Source: Nemertoderma westbladi
Taxonomy: Eukaryota; Xenacoelomorpha; Nemertodermatida; Nemertodermatidae
Direction: 5' to 3'
NCBI GenBank assembly: GCA_032718475.1
Contig: JAUCBJ010007848.1
Coordinates: forward strand, 1 to 20,195
Length of the DNA stretch: 20,195 bases
This document shows, piece after piece, positions 8,418 through 19,270 of the stretch (its first letter is position 1; every line of letters begins with the position of its first letter). The position numbers were made by a program, and so were the translations under genes. The notes under the pieces are model-generated. The model saw only the letters and a list, made by a program, of their open reading frames with translations, was not told the DNA's origin and made no database searches.

Positions 8418-9629
8418 AGATCCCAAAGAAGTACTTTCTGTGCCAAGTATTATTATCACTCTACTCTACAACCCAGACAGTAATCTAACAAAACATTAAC
8501 TGGTTTAGCTGGCTACAGGCTCGGCTGAATAACTCTTCCCAATGCATCCTTGCTATGTTAATTAATTGGCGTGCAAGCTAAATGACTGTTAGTTATACAG
8601 TGTGTTGGCTACACAGTGTATTGTACTATGCTCTCATCGCATTATTATTTTATATTGAAATCTTTGTGCCAACATTAATACTGTTATTTATTACAAAAAT
8701 AAGAACGAATTTGTCTTATCACTTCTTGTGCGCGATTGTATTGAATTCATGACAACTGCTGTTATTATTATTATTAATCAATTGACACCTCGACTCCTCT
8801 CTGAGACTCCGACAACTCTATCCGATAGAATAAAATAATCATTTCTCTAACTGCTCTCTATCTTCTATAATCACAACAGCTTTTATAATTCATTAGATGA
8901 TTACAACATAATAACTATAGTTTGAAGTTGTCAAGAAAATTTCTCGTACACCACCGGGACTACCCTCACACTAATTGATTATCAGACAGAACAAAAAGCT
9001 TTTACTTGACTCCTACTGTCTCCTACGACTTGCTTCATGGGCCGCTAGGCCCGTCTCTAGTAATAATTATATTGCCATTGCCGATGTTCTCATTCTGTAT
9101 TTCTACTTTTAACTTACTAGGATCTCTTCCTGTCATTTAATACAGTGACGTTTCTTAATAGGCCTATATAATAAGGTTAATGAAATATAATGTTTACTAA
9201 CCCTTTTTTAATAATGTCAATTCAGTTTTCCCTTTTTTTTTAACCATATCCGATCCTGTTTGTCCTTTTTTTGAACTGCATCCTATCCTTTTTTTGCTTT
9301 TTTTTTTGAAAATATAAATTCATTTTTTTCCTTTTGTATCGATTTTTGGCTGGGAGGGCTGACTTCTACTGTACCAGCACTTTTTGCCTGAGTTTTGTTA
9401 TTTAAAATAAATTCTTATTATGGTACTGTATAAATGCAATAAATCTAATAATACAAAATAATTCGCAATTTAAGTTACAATGTAATTGGAACATTTATTT
9501 ACAAAATGTATTTTTATCACTAATTTAGTTATAGACTCGGCAGCGAGTAGCTGATGCTGTTATTATTTACTGGTTTAGAGACCCGACCGACCGCGCGCAG
9601 CAGTAATTTTTTGCTGCCACTAAAATCGA
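8418..9629. other. AT-rich non-coding stretch
   Basis: No gene was recognised. A low-complexity T-rich zone lies at about 9225-9335, where runs of 7-11 T alternate with pyrimidine-rich linkers such as CATATCCGATCC and CTGCATCCTATCC. A short palindromic GGGCCGCTAGGCCC lies near 9039. ACAGTGTGTTGGCTAC and ACACAGTGTATTG near 8597-8625 form a short direct repeat. Confidence 0.5.
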
Positions 9630-9790
9630 TAATAATTATTTATTACATGGGAAAAAAAGTATAACTTTTTTTTCATTATTCTCGAGGCATTTTATTTACC
9701 GAGCGTCAGCGAGGTTAATAAAGGGTCGAGAGAATATTGAAAAAAAAATGTTCTACGTTTTTTTTTTCCATTTAATACGTAATTTTATTC
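9630..9790. repeat. Imperfect foldback (inverted-repeat) element
   Basis: The segment folds on itself. Paired blocks from outside inward are ATTACATGGG with CCATTTAATA, AAAAAAAGTATAAC with GTTCTACGTTTTTTT, TTTTTTTTCATTATTCTCGA with TCGAGAGAATATTGAAAAAA, and TTTATTTACC with GGTTAATAAA, around a central GAGCGTCAGCGA loop (about 9701-9712). Arms of about 60-75 bp with several mismatches and small gaps are typical of an aged foldback MITE-like insertion, though no target-site duplication was identified. Confidence 0.65.
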
Positions 9791-11141
9791 TTAAATTGGT
9801 ACTTTTTTGTTGCTAAATTCTTTAATAAAACATAGCGATATACTATGTACAGTACAGTACTAGTACAGTAGTGTTACAAAATAAATTAAATTGAACTGTA
9901 GTATTTTACTATATTGCCTCCATAATTACTGCGATTTAAATTATTGTCCTCTTCAACTCCTAATGCTGCCTTACTCAATGTTAAAATAATTTAGTGTTCT
10001 CGAATATTTATTACGTAACTAAAGAGCTGCTTAACAACATCAGAATATTGGATATTGAGTTCCGTTTTGTAGTTCGCCTCGCAGACACTAAAGTTGAAAT
10101 AACTTTTGAATGTGTGAATGGATTTTGCTCAAATTACTTGTAAACCTTTTCTACGTCGATGCTCTTTCAATATGTAATAAAATTTAAGAAATTCCACCAA
10201 AAATATTTAACTTTACTTTTTCGCCGGGAAAAAAAGTAAAATCAATGCAATCCTTTTTCTACCGATTTTGGGGTATATTCGAGCGAAAAAGAAACAATTT
10301 AAGAATAAAAATTTGTTCTGAAATAATCACAGATTCTGCACAGTACGTGTTTTTAATGATCCGTAGTACTGTATAACGCATTTTATACTGCGGACCACGA
10401 GGGAAAGGCTATATGTTGATAATGCAAACCCTCTAATTCCTACAATAGTAGGCCCCATACTTCAATGGCATGGCCGGCCTGCTGAAATTTATATTTACGC
10501 GTCAGCACAGCATGGTAGTGCTACTGTGTACTTATAATGTAAAATAGTTATGTAATTAGTGCTAAAAGCTCTTTCATTTTTTCAGATAAAATCAGATAGA
10601 TGGAATATCGACGCAAAAAAATTCGTCCCTCTTCGTGAGAAAATCGACGCAAATAACAGCTGATTACTCCCAAAAATAAAACTGTAACCTGTTCTAAAGA
10701 CTTTAGTTTATTGTTTGGTTAGAATAACGTGCCACTGTGACCTGCTCCTTTCCCTAAATTGATAATTGAACAATGAGGCAAAAATATTAATTCGGCGAGA
10801 TGGGATTTGTGTCAATTTTCCCCCCTGTCTCGATAAATTATTGTATTCGATAACTCGTATGAAAGAAGGTGTCAGGTAGTCGTAGGTGTCAATAAATTTA
10901 GATATTCTGCCCCCGTGCATTGAATTTTATGGTTTTGCACATTTTGAAATTTTAATTTAAAGATATTTTAATAATTTTTCTGATTGAAGAATTTGATAAC
11001 TTAAAAATATAAAAAAATAACTATTGCATAAGTCAATACATTCGTACATAATAAATGAATTTCAGTCAAGTAAAATTTACTAAAGGGACATGTGAAAAAA
11101 AAAATTCTTTCCGATCTTCTTTCTTATCAAAGAACAGATAA
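9791..11141. other. AT-rich non-coding stretch
   Basis: No gene was recognised. A perfect 10-bp hairpin stem lies at 10212-10221 (TTTACTTTTT) and 10231-10240 (AAAAAGTAAA) with a CGCCGGGAA loop. ATCGACGCAAA occurs twice near 10607 and 10643. GTACAGTACAGTACTAGTACAGTA-type repeats lie near 9846-9870. The minus-strand frame at 10708-10920 has no recognisable similarity and is not called. Confidence 0.5.
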
Positions 11142-12200
11142 TTAATTGTTATTATCAGTATACAGTAGTTTGCTTACAAATGAATGAATGAATATTTTAA
11201 GATCGGCCAGGGATAAATAGCGTTTTAATTTCGAAAAAATTTCGGTGGGGAGAATGCATCTCGGACTGTGGCGGATATTTGTTTTGAAAACATAAAAGTT
11301 GAATCCAATATTACGCGCTGTATTACTGCAGCTAATTACGTAATTTCCAATGTGCACGCTAGGGGGCGCAAGCTGATAACTAAATCGCAATTGTAGGACG
11401 ATCCCTGTCTTATCGGCATTAATTTTTAGTAGATGGATTTTCTTCCAATCCCGTACGTCGACGCACATCGTTCAGTCATCTCAACAGCTGCGGATGAACT
11501 CATGGGTTTAAATGCTATTATAATGCTGCGTCTCGTCGTTCGAGTACAAATAATGGTAAGAAAGACGAAAGACCGCGTTTACATACGTTGGAAAGGGAAC
11601 GGGCGTAGCACATACAACAGCGGACCAAGTACCGAACCCTGTAGAGGACCATAACGTATATCCATTGGTTTATAATAGGTTGTAAGGATGCAAACCTGTT
11701 GTATAAATATTGGATAAATATGATTTGAACCAACCCAAGGCTGATATCGACCCTCATATCATATTCTAGAATAGGTTATTACAATGATGAAAGGCTGCAC
11801 TTAGATCTAATAAAACGAAAATGACAGCCGATCCAGAATCAATGTCACGGAGTATGTCAACGTTGACATTGAGTAATGCCGTTTAAGTACCGGTACCGTG
11901 TGAAGGGGTTTGTCTATAAGCACTCTGTAGCGGTTAAAATAACTTGTTTATGTTTGTTATGTATTTAAGCAGTTGGTTCGCAACTTCAGCCCTTTTGGTC
12001 AACTTAGATAAATTATGAGTTTTGTAACCGGTCAAAAGCTCTTTAGTAAGTTTGGGTTTAGTCGAGCTTTCTATATAACAGGTGTGGTGAGTACTGGTTC
12101 CTTTTAAATAGGTGAGGAACAGTAGCTGGCGAATTGATAAATATTATATTATCGACATTATAATTGGCAACAGCACTTTCGTTGATAGATTCCCACAGTT
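11142..12200 (-). mobile_element. Decayed CR1/L2-like non-LTR retrotransposon (reverse transcriptase fossil)
   Basis: Translating the minus strand in all frames gives the motifs of a CR1/L2-type reverse transcriptase in the correct order, broken by stops and frame changes. From the 5' side: INSPATVPHLFKR (near 12145), LNPNLLKSF then PVTKL (near 12040-12090), VANQLLKYI (near 11980), PLQSAYRQ (11910-11933), ALLNVNVDIL then IFVLLDLSAAF (domain A, LLDLSAAF at 11790-11813), LGWFKSYLSN (near 11720), QGSVLGPLLY (domain B, 11612-11641), the decayed catalytic box YSND where YADD is expected (11535-11546), CVDVRDW and LKINADKTG (near 11400-11465), ARNIGFNF, and SLADLKIFIHSFVSK at the 3' side. Stops, frameshifts and the altered catalytic box show it is long dead. 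Boundaries are approximate. Confidence 0.85.
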
Positions 12201-12485
12201 CTTATCAGGTTCCGCAGAGCAAGTGAAAAAAATTAAGCCTTTAAATATTACAAAATAGCAAACTTTCCAGAATCATGAAACATCGGAATATAAACAAAGG
12301 CTTCTACTGTACTTATTAGCTGTGTCATGGAATGCAATGGGAGGCAGCTACACTAACTCTCAAGATTGAATACTCATTTCAGCTTGTAACTATTCGATGA
12401 TCCACGCCGTTAATTTCCGATGAGCTGTAATGAGCAATATACTGTAAGCCCGACTAACAGTAACCTGCTCCGCTATCTTCTCTGC
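12201..12485. other. Non-coding spacer
   Basis: Nothing recognisable. It may contain further decayed upstream sequence of the CR1/L2-like element, but no motif could be read with confidence beyond about 12200. Confidence 0.45.
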
Positions 12486-12514
12486 GATTTGGTCTATTGA
12501 CAATAGACCAAATC
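12486..12514. repeat. Perfect 29-bp hairpin palindrome
   Basis: GATTTGGTCTATTG (12486-12499) and its exact reverse complement CAATAGACCAAATC (12501-12514) are separated by one A. The 14-bp arms match perfectly, about 75 bp before the large G-rich minisatellite begins. Confidence 0.95.
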
Positions 12515-13619
12515 AAATTTTTACCAGTTTCACGACTTGTGGGACAGAATTTGTGAATGGGACAATAGTTGAGAGAGAGATTTATAATATGTTGGTAGTG
12601 GGATAGATGTTGGGAGTGGGATGGGGTTGGGAGTGGGATGGGGTTGGAAGTGGGATGGGGTTGGGAGTGGGATGGGGTTGGGAGTGGGATGGGGTTGGGA
12701 GTGGGATGGGGTTGGGAGTGGGATGGGGTTGGGAGTGGGATGGGGTTGGGAGTGGGATGGGGTTGGGATGGGGTTGGGAGTGGGGTGGAGGTTTGGAGTG
12801 GGATGGGGTTGGGAGTGGGATGGGGTTGGGAGTGGGATGGGGGTTGGGAGTGGGATGGGGGTTGGTTGGGATGAGGTTGGGAGTGGGATGGATGTTGGGA
12901 GTGGGATGGAGGTTGGGAGTGGGATGGAGGTTTGGAGTGGGATGGAGGTTGGGTTGGGAGTGGGATAGAGGTTAGAAGTGGGATGTGGTTAGGAGTGGGG
13001 TGGGGGTTGGGAGTGGGATGGGGTTGGGAGTGGGATGGGGGTTGGGAGTGGGATGGGGGTTGGTTGGGATGAGGTTGGGAGTGGGATGGATGTTGGGAGT
13101 GGGATGGAGGTTGGGAGTGGGATGGAGGTTTGGAGTGGGATGGAGGTTGGGTTGGGAGTGGGATAGAGGTTAGAAGTGGGATGTGGTTAGGAGTGGGATG
13201 GGGGTTGGTTGGAATGAGGTTGGTAGTGGGATGGATGTTGGGAGTGGGATGGAGGTTGGGAGTGGGATGGAGGTTTGGAGTGGGATGGAGGTTGGGTTGG
13301 GAGTGGGATAGAGGTTGGAAGTGGGATGTGGTTAGGAGTGGGGTGGGGGTTGGGAGTGGGATGGGGTTGGGAGTGAGATGGATGTTGAGAGTGGGAGGGA
13401 GGTTGGGAGTAGGATGGGGTTGGGAGTGGGATGGGGTTGGGAGTGGGATGGGGGTTGGGATGTGGTTGGGAGTGGGATGGGGTTGGGAATGGGATGGGGT
13501 TGGGAGTGGGATGGGGTTGGGAGTTGGATGGGGTTGGGAGTGGGATGGGGTTGGGAGTGGGATGGGGTTGGGAGTTGGATGGGGTTGGGAGTGGGATGGG
13601 GTTGGGAGTGGGATGGGGT

Positions 13620-14660
13620 TGGGAGTGGGATGGGGGTTGGTTGGGATGAGGTTGGGAGTGGGATGGATGTTGGGAGTGGGATGGAGGTTGGGAGTGGGAT
13701 GGGGTTGGGAGTGGGATGGAGGTTGGGAGTGGGATGGAGGTTGGGTTGGGAGTGGGATAGAGGTTGGAAGTGGGATGTGGTTAGGAGTGGGGTGGGGGTT
13801 GGGAGTGGGATGGAGGTTGGGAGTGGGATGCGGTTGGGAGTGGGATGGAGTTGGGAGTGGGATGGTGGTTGGGAGTTGAATGGAGGTTTGGAGTGGGATT
13901 GTGGTTAGGATTGGGGAGGTTTGGGAGTGGGATGGGGTTTGGAGTGGGATGGATGTTGGGAGTGGGATGGGGTTGGTAGTGGGATGGAGGTTGGGAATGG
14001 GATGTGGTTGGGAGTGGGATGGGGGTTGAGAGTGGGATGGGGTTGGGAGTGGGATGGAGGTTTGGAGTGGGATGGAGGTTGGGAGTGTGATGGAGGTTTG
14101 GAGTGGGATGGGGTTGGGAGTGGGGTGGGGTTGGGAGTGGGATGGGGGTTGGGAGTGGGAGTGGGATGGGGGTTGGTTGGGATGAGGTTGGGAGTGGGAT
14201 GGATGTTGGGAGTGGGATGGAGGTTGGGAGTGGGATGGAGGTTTGGAGTGGGATGGAGGTTGGGTTGGGAGTGTGATAGAGGTTGGAAGTGGGATGTGGT
14301 TAGGAGTGGGGTGGGGGTTGGGAGTGGGATGGAGGTTGGGAGTGGGATGCGGTTGGGAGTGGGATGGAGTTGGGAGTGGGATGGTGGTTGGGAGTTGAAT
14401 GGAGGTTTGGAGTGGGATTGTGGTTAGGATTGGGGAGGTTTGGGAGTGGGATGGGGTTTGGAGTGGGATGGATGTTGGGAGTGGGATGGGGTTGGTAGTG
14501 GGATGGAGGTTGGGAATGGGATGTGGTTGGGAGTGGGATGGGGGTTGAGAGTGGGATGGGGTTGGGAGTGGGATGGAGGTTTGGAGTGGGATGGAGGTTG
14601 GGAGTGTGATGGAGGTTTGGAGTGGGATGGGGTTGGGAGTGGGGTGGAGGTTTGGAGTGG
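13620..14660. repeat. 519-bp tandem duplication inside the minisatellite
   Basis: Landmark strings recur with the same offset: GATGTGGTTAGGAGTGGGG at 13774 and 14293, GATGCGGTTGGG at 13827 and 14346, and GTGGTTAGGATTGGGGAGG at 13901 and 14420, each 519 bp apart. Further left the offset becomes 536 (TTGGTTGGGATGAGG at 13637 and 14173), a one-unit indel. A partial third copy follows around 14740-14900. The outer limits are approximate. Confidence 0.88.
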
Positions 14661-14963
14661 GATGGGGTTGGGAGTGGGATGGGGTTGGGAGTGGGATGGG
14701 GGTTGGGAGTGGGAGTGGGATGGGGGTTGGTTGGGATGAGGTTGGAAGTGGGATGTGGTTAGGAGTGGGGTGGGGGTTGGGAATGGGATGGAGGTTGGGA
14801 ATGGGATAGGGTTGGGAGTGGGATGGAGGTTGGGAGTGGGATGCGGTTGGGAGTGGGATGGGGTTGGGAGTGGGATGGTGGCTGGGAGTTGAATGGAGGT
14901 TTGGAGTGGGATTGTGGTTCGGAGTGGAATGAAGGTTTGGAGTGGGATGGATGTTGGGAGTGG

Positions 14964-15505
14964 GATAGGGTTGGGAGTGGGAGTGTGATGGAGGTTGGGA
15001 GTGGGATGTGGTTTGGAGTGGGATGGGGGTTGGGAGTGGGATGGGGTTGGGAGTGGGATGGAGGCTTGGAGTGGGATGGAGGTTGGGAGTGTGATGGAGG
15101 TTTGGAGTGGGATAGGGTTGGGAGTGGGAGTGTGATGGAGGTTGGGAGTGGGATGTGGTTTGGAGTGGGATGGGGGTTGGGAGTGGGATGGGGTTGGGAG
15201 TGGGATGGAGGCTTGGAGTGGGATGGAGGTTGGGAGTGTGATGGAGGTTTGGAGTGGGATGGGGGTTAGGAGCGGGATGAGGTTGGGAGTGGGATGGAGG
15301 TTTGGAGTGGGATGAAGGTTTGGAGTGGGATGGATGTTGGGAGTGGGATAGGGTTGGGAGTGGGAGTGTGATGGAGGTTGGGAGTGGGATGTGGTTTGGA
15401 GTGGGATGGGGGTTGGGAGTGGGATGGGGTTGGGAGTGGGATGGAGGCTTGGAGTGGGATGGAGGTTGGGAGTGTGATGGAGGTTTGGAGTGGGATGGGG
15501 GTTAG
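14964..15505. repeat. Nested approximately 147-bp and 236-bp duplications inside the minisatellite
   Basis: The block beginning GATAGGGTTGGGAGTGGGAG, followed by TGTGATGG, recurs at 14964, 15111 and 15347. It carries the same downstream order of variants: a GTGGTTTGGAG unit, then GGAGGCTTGGAG, then GGGAGTGTGATGG. The spacings are 147 and 236 bp. Confidence 0.8.
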
Positions 15506-16259
15506 GAGCGGGATGAGGTTGGGAGTGGGATGGAGGTTTGGAGTGGGATGAAGGTTGGGAGTGGGATGGAGGTTTGGAGTGGGATGGTGGTTGGGAATGG
15601 GATAGGGGTTGGGATGGGTTTGGGATGGGGTTGGGAGTGGGGTGGATGTTGGGAGTGGGATGGGGTTGGGAGTGAGATGGAGTTGGGAGTGGGATGGAGG
15701 TTGGGAGTTGGATAGGGTTGGGAGTGCGATGGAATGGGAGTGAGATGGAGGATGGGAGAGAGATGGAGGTTGGGAGTGGGATATGGGTTGGGATGGGGTT
15801 GGGAGTGGGATAGGGGTTGGGAGTGGGGTTGGGAGTTGGATGGGGTTGGGAGTGAGATGGGGTTGGGAGTGGGATGGAGTTGGGAGTGGGGTGGAGGTTG
15901 GGAGTGGGCTATGGTTGGGAATGCGATGGAATGGGAGTGAGATGGAGGTTTGGAGTGGGATGGAGGTTGGGAGTGGGATAGGGGTTGGGATGGGGTTGGG
16001 AGTGGGATAGGGGTTGGGAGTGGGGTTGGGAGTTGGATGGGGTTGGGAGTGAGATGGGGTTGGGAGTGGGATGGAGTTGGGAGTGGGGTGGCGGTTGGGA
16101 GTGGGCTATGGTTGGGAATGCGATGGAATGGGAGTGAGATGGAGGTTTGGAGTGGGATGGAGGTTGGGAGTGGGATAGGGGTTGGGATGGGTTTGGGATG
16201 GGGTTGGGAGTGGGGTGGAGTTGGGAGTGGGATAGGGTTGGGAGTGCGATGGAATGGGA

Positions 16260-19200
16260 GTGAGATGGAGGTTGGGAGTGAGATGGAGGTTGGGAGTGGG
16301 ATATGGGTTGGGATGGGGTTGGGAGTGGGATAGGGGTTGGGAGTGGGGTTGGGAGTTGGATGGGGTTGGGAGTGAGATGGGGTTGGGAGTGGGATGGAGT
16401 TGGGAGTGGGGTGGAGGTTGGGAGTGGGAGTGGGCTATGGTTGGGAATGCGATGGAATGGGAGTGAGATGGAGGTTTGGAGTGGGATGGAGGTTGGGAGT
16501 GGGATAGGGGTTGGGATGGGTTTGGGATGGAGTTGGGAGTGGGGTGGAGTTGGGAGTGGGATAGGGTTGGGAGTGCGATGGAATGGGAGTGAGATGGAGG
16601 TTGGGAGTGAGATGGAGGTTGGGAGTGGGATATGGGTTGGGAGTGGGATGGAGGTTTGGAGTGGGATGGAGTTGGGAGTGGGATGGAGGTTGGGAATGGG
16701 ATAGGGTTGGGAGTGCGATGGAATGGGAGTGAGATGGAGGTTGGGAGTGAGATGGAGGTTGGGATTGGGATAGGGGTTGGGAGTGGGATAGGGTTGGGAG
16801 TGCGATGGAATGGCAGTGAGATGGAGGTTTCGAGTGGGATGGTGGTTGGGAGTGGGATAGGGGTTGGGATGGGTTTGGGATGGGGTTGGGAGTGGGATGG
16901 AGTTGGGAGTGGGATGGAGTTGGGAGTGGGGTGGAGGTTGGGAGTGGGATAGGGTTGGGAGTGCGATGGAATGGGAGTGAGATGGAGGTTGGGAGTGAGA
17001 TGGAGGTTGGGAGTGGGATAGGGGTTGGGATGGGGTTGGGAGTGGGGTGGATGTTGGGAGTGGGATGGGGTTGGGAGTGGGATGGAGTTGGGAGTGGGGC
17101 GGATGTTGGGAGTGGGATGGAGGTTGGGAGTGGAATAGGGTTGGGAGTGCGATGGAATGGGAGTGAGATGGAGGTTTGGAGTGGGATGGGGGTTGGGATG
17201 GGTTTGGGATGGGGTTGGGAGTGGGATGGAGTTGGGAGTGGGATGGAATTGGGAGTGGGATGGAGGTTGGGAATGGGATAGGGTTGGGAGTGCGATGGAA
17301 TGGGAGTGAGATGGAGGTTGAGAGTGAGATGGAGGTTGGGAGTGGGATAGGGGTTGGGATGGGGTTGGGATGGGGTTGGGAGTGGGGTGGATGTTGGTAG
17401 TGGGATGGGGTTGGGAGTGGGATGGAGTTGGGAGTGGGATGGAGGTTGGGAATGGGATAGGGTTGGGAGTGCGATGGAATGGGAGTGAGATGGAGGTTGG
17501 GAGTGAGATGGAGGTTGGGAGTGGGATAGGGGTTGGGATGGGGTTGGGAGTGGGGTGGATTTTGGGAGTGGGATGGAGTTGGGAGTGGGATGGAGGTTGG
17601 GAGTGGGATAGGGTTGGGAGTGCGATGGAATGGGAGTGAGATGGAGGTTGGGAGTGAGATGGAGGTTGGGAGTGGGATAGGGGTTGGGATAGGGTTGGGA
17701 TGGGGTTGGGAGTGGGGTGGATGTTGGGAGTGGGATGGGGTTGGGAGTGGGGTGGATGTTGGGAGTGGGATGGTGGATGGGAGAGAGATGGAGGTTGGGA
17801 GTGGGATATGGGTTGGGATGGGGTTGGGAGTGGGATAGGGGTTGGGAGTGGGGTTGGGAGTTGGATGGGGTTGGGAGTGAGATGGGGTTGGGAGTGGGAT
17901 GGAGTTGGGAGTGGGGTGGAGGTTGGGAGTGGGCTATGGTTGGGAATGCGATGGAATGGGAGTGAGATGGAGGTTTGGAGTGGGATGGAGGTTGGGAGTG
18001 GGATAGGGGTTGGGATGGGTTTGGGATGGGGTTGGGAGTGGGGTGGAGTTGGGAGTGGAATAGGGTTGGGAGTGCGATGGAATGGGAGTGAGATGGAGGT
18101 TGGGAGTGAGATGGAGGTTGGGAGTGGGATATGGGTTGGGAGTGGGATGGAGGTTTGGAGTGGGATGGAGTTGGGAGTGGGATGGAGGTTGGGAATGGGA
18201 TAGGGTTGGGAGTGCGATGGAATGGGAGTGAGATGGAGGTTGGGAGTGAGATGGAGGTTGGGAGTGGGATAGGGGTTGGGAGTGGGATAGGGTTGGGAGT
18301 GCGATGGAATGGGAGTGAGATGGAGGTTTCGAGTGGGATGGTGGTTGGGAGTGGGATAGGGGTTGGGATGGGTTTGGGATGGGGTTGGGAGTGGGATGGA
18401 GTTGGGAGTGGGATGGAGTTGGGAGTGGGGTGGAGGTTGGGAGTGGGATAGGGTTGGGAGTGCGATGGAATGGGAGTGAGATGGAGGTTGGGAGTGAGAT
18501 GGAGGTTGGGAGTGGGATAGGGGTTGGGATGGGGTTGGGAGTGGGGTGGATGTTGGGAGTGGGATGGGGTTGGGAGTGGGATGGAGTTGGGAGTGGGGCG
18601 GATGTTGGGAGTGGGATGGAGGTTGGGAGTGGAATAGGGTTGGGAGTGCGATGGAATGGGAGTGAGATGGAGGTTTGGAGTGGGATGGGGGTTGGGATGG
18701 GTTTGGGATGGGGTTGGGAGTGGGATGGAGTTGGGAGTGGGATGGAGTTGGGAGTGGGATGGAGGTTGGGAATGGGATAGGGTTGGGATTGCGATGGAAT
18801 GGGAGTGAGATGGAGGTTGGGAGTGAGATGGAGGTTGGGAGTGGGATAGGGGTTGGGATGTGGTTGGGATGGGGTTGGGAGTGGGGTGGATGTTGGTAGT
18901 GGGATGGGGTTGGGAGTGGGATGGAGTTGGGAGTGGGATGGAGGTTGGGAATGGGATAGGGTTGGGAGTGCGATGGAATGGGAGTGAGATGGAGGTTGGG
19001 AGTGAGATGGAGGTTGGGAGTGGGATAGGGGTTGGGATGGGGTTGGGAGTGGGGTGGATTTTGGGAGTGGGATGGAGATATGGGAGTGGGATAGGGTTGG
19101 GAGTGCGATGGAATGGGAGTGAGATGGAGGTTGGGAGTGAGATGGAGGTTGGGAGTGGGATAGGGGTTGGGATAGGGTTGGGATGGGGTTGGGAGTGGGG

Positions 19201-19270
19201 TGGATGTTGGGAGTGGGATGGGGTTGGGAGTGGGGTGGATGTTGGGAGTGGGATGGTGGTTGGTAGTGGG
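16260..19270. repeat. About 1.5-kb higher-order tandem duplication inside the minisatellite
   Basis: The marker variant (G/A)TGCGATGGAATGG occurs at 16447, 16573, 16713, 16800, 16961, 17147, 17290 and 17469, and again at 17946, 18072, 18212, 18299, 18460, 18646, 18789 (reads TTGCGATGG) and 18968. The seven intervals (126, 140, 87, 161, 186, 143, 179) are identical in both series and the offset is 1499 throughout. The next pair (17620 and 19103) is offset by 1483, so copy 2 lost about one 17-bp unit. The left end of copy 2 (from 17776) instead matches 15751 with a constant offset of 2025, sharing the rare string GATGGGAGAGAGATGG. Confidence 0.93.

Noticed and set aside
8065-8499. Overlapping open frames rich in Pro/His or Gly/Cys over the G-rich array
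   Set aside because: They are translations of the 15-16 bp minisatellite and change with frame; no independent evidence of coding.
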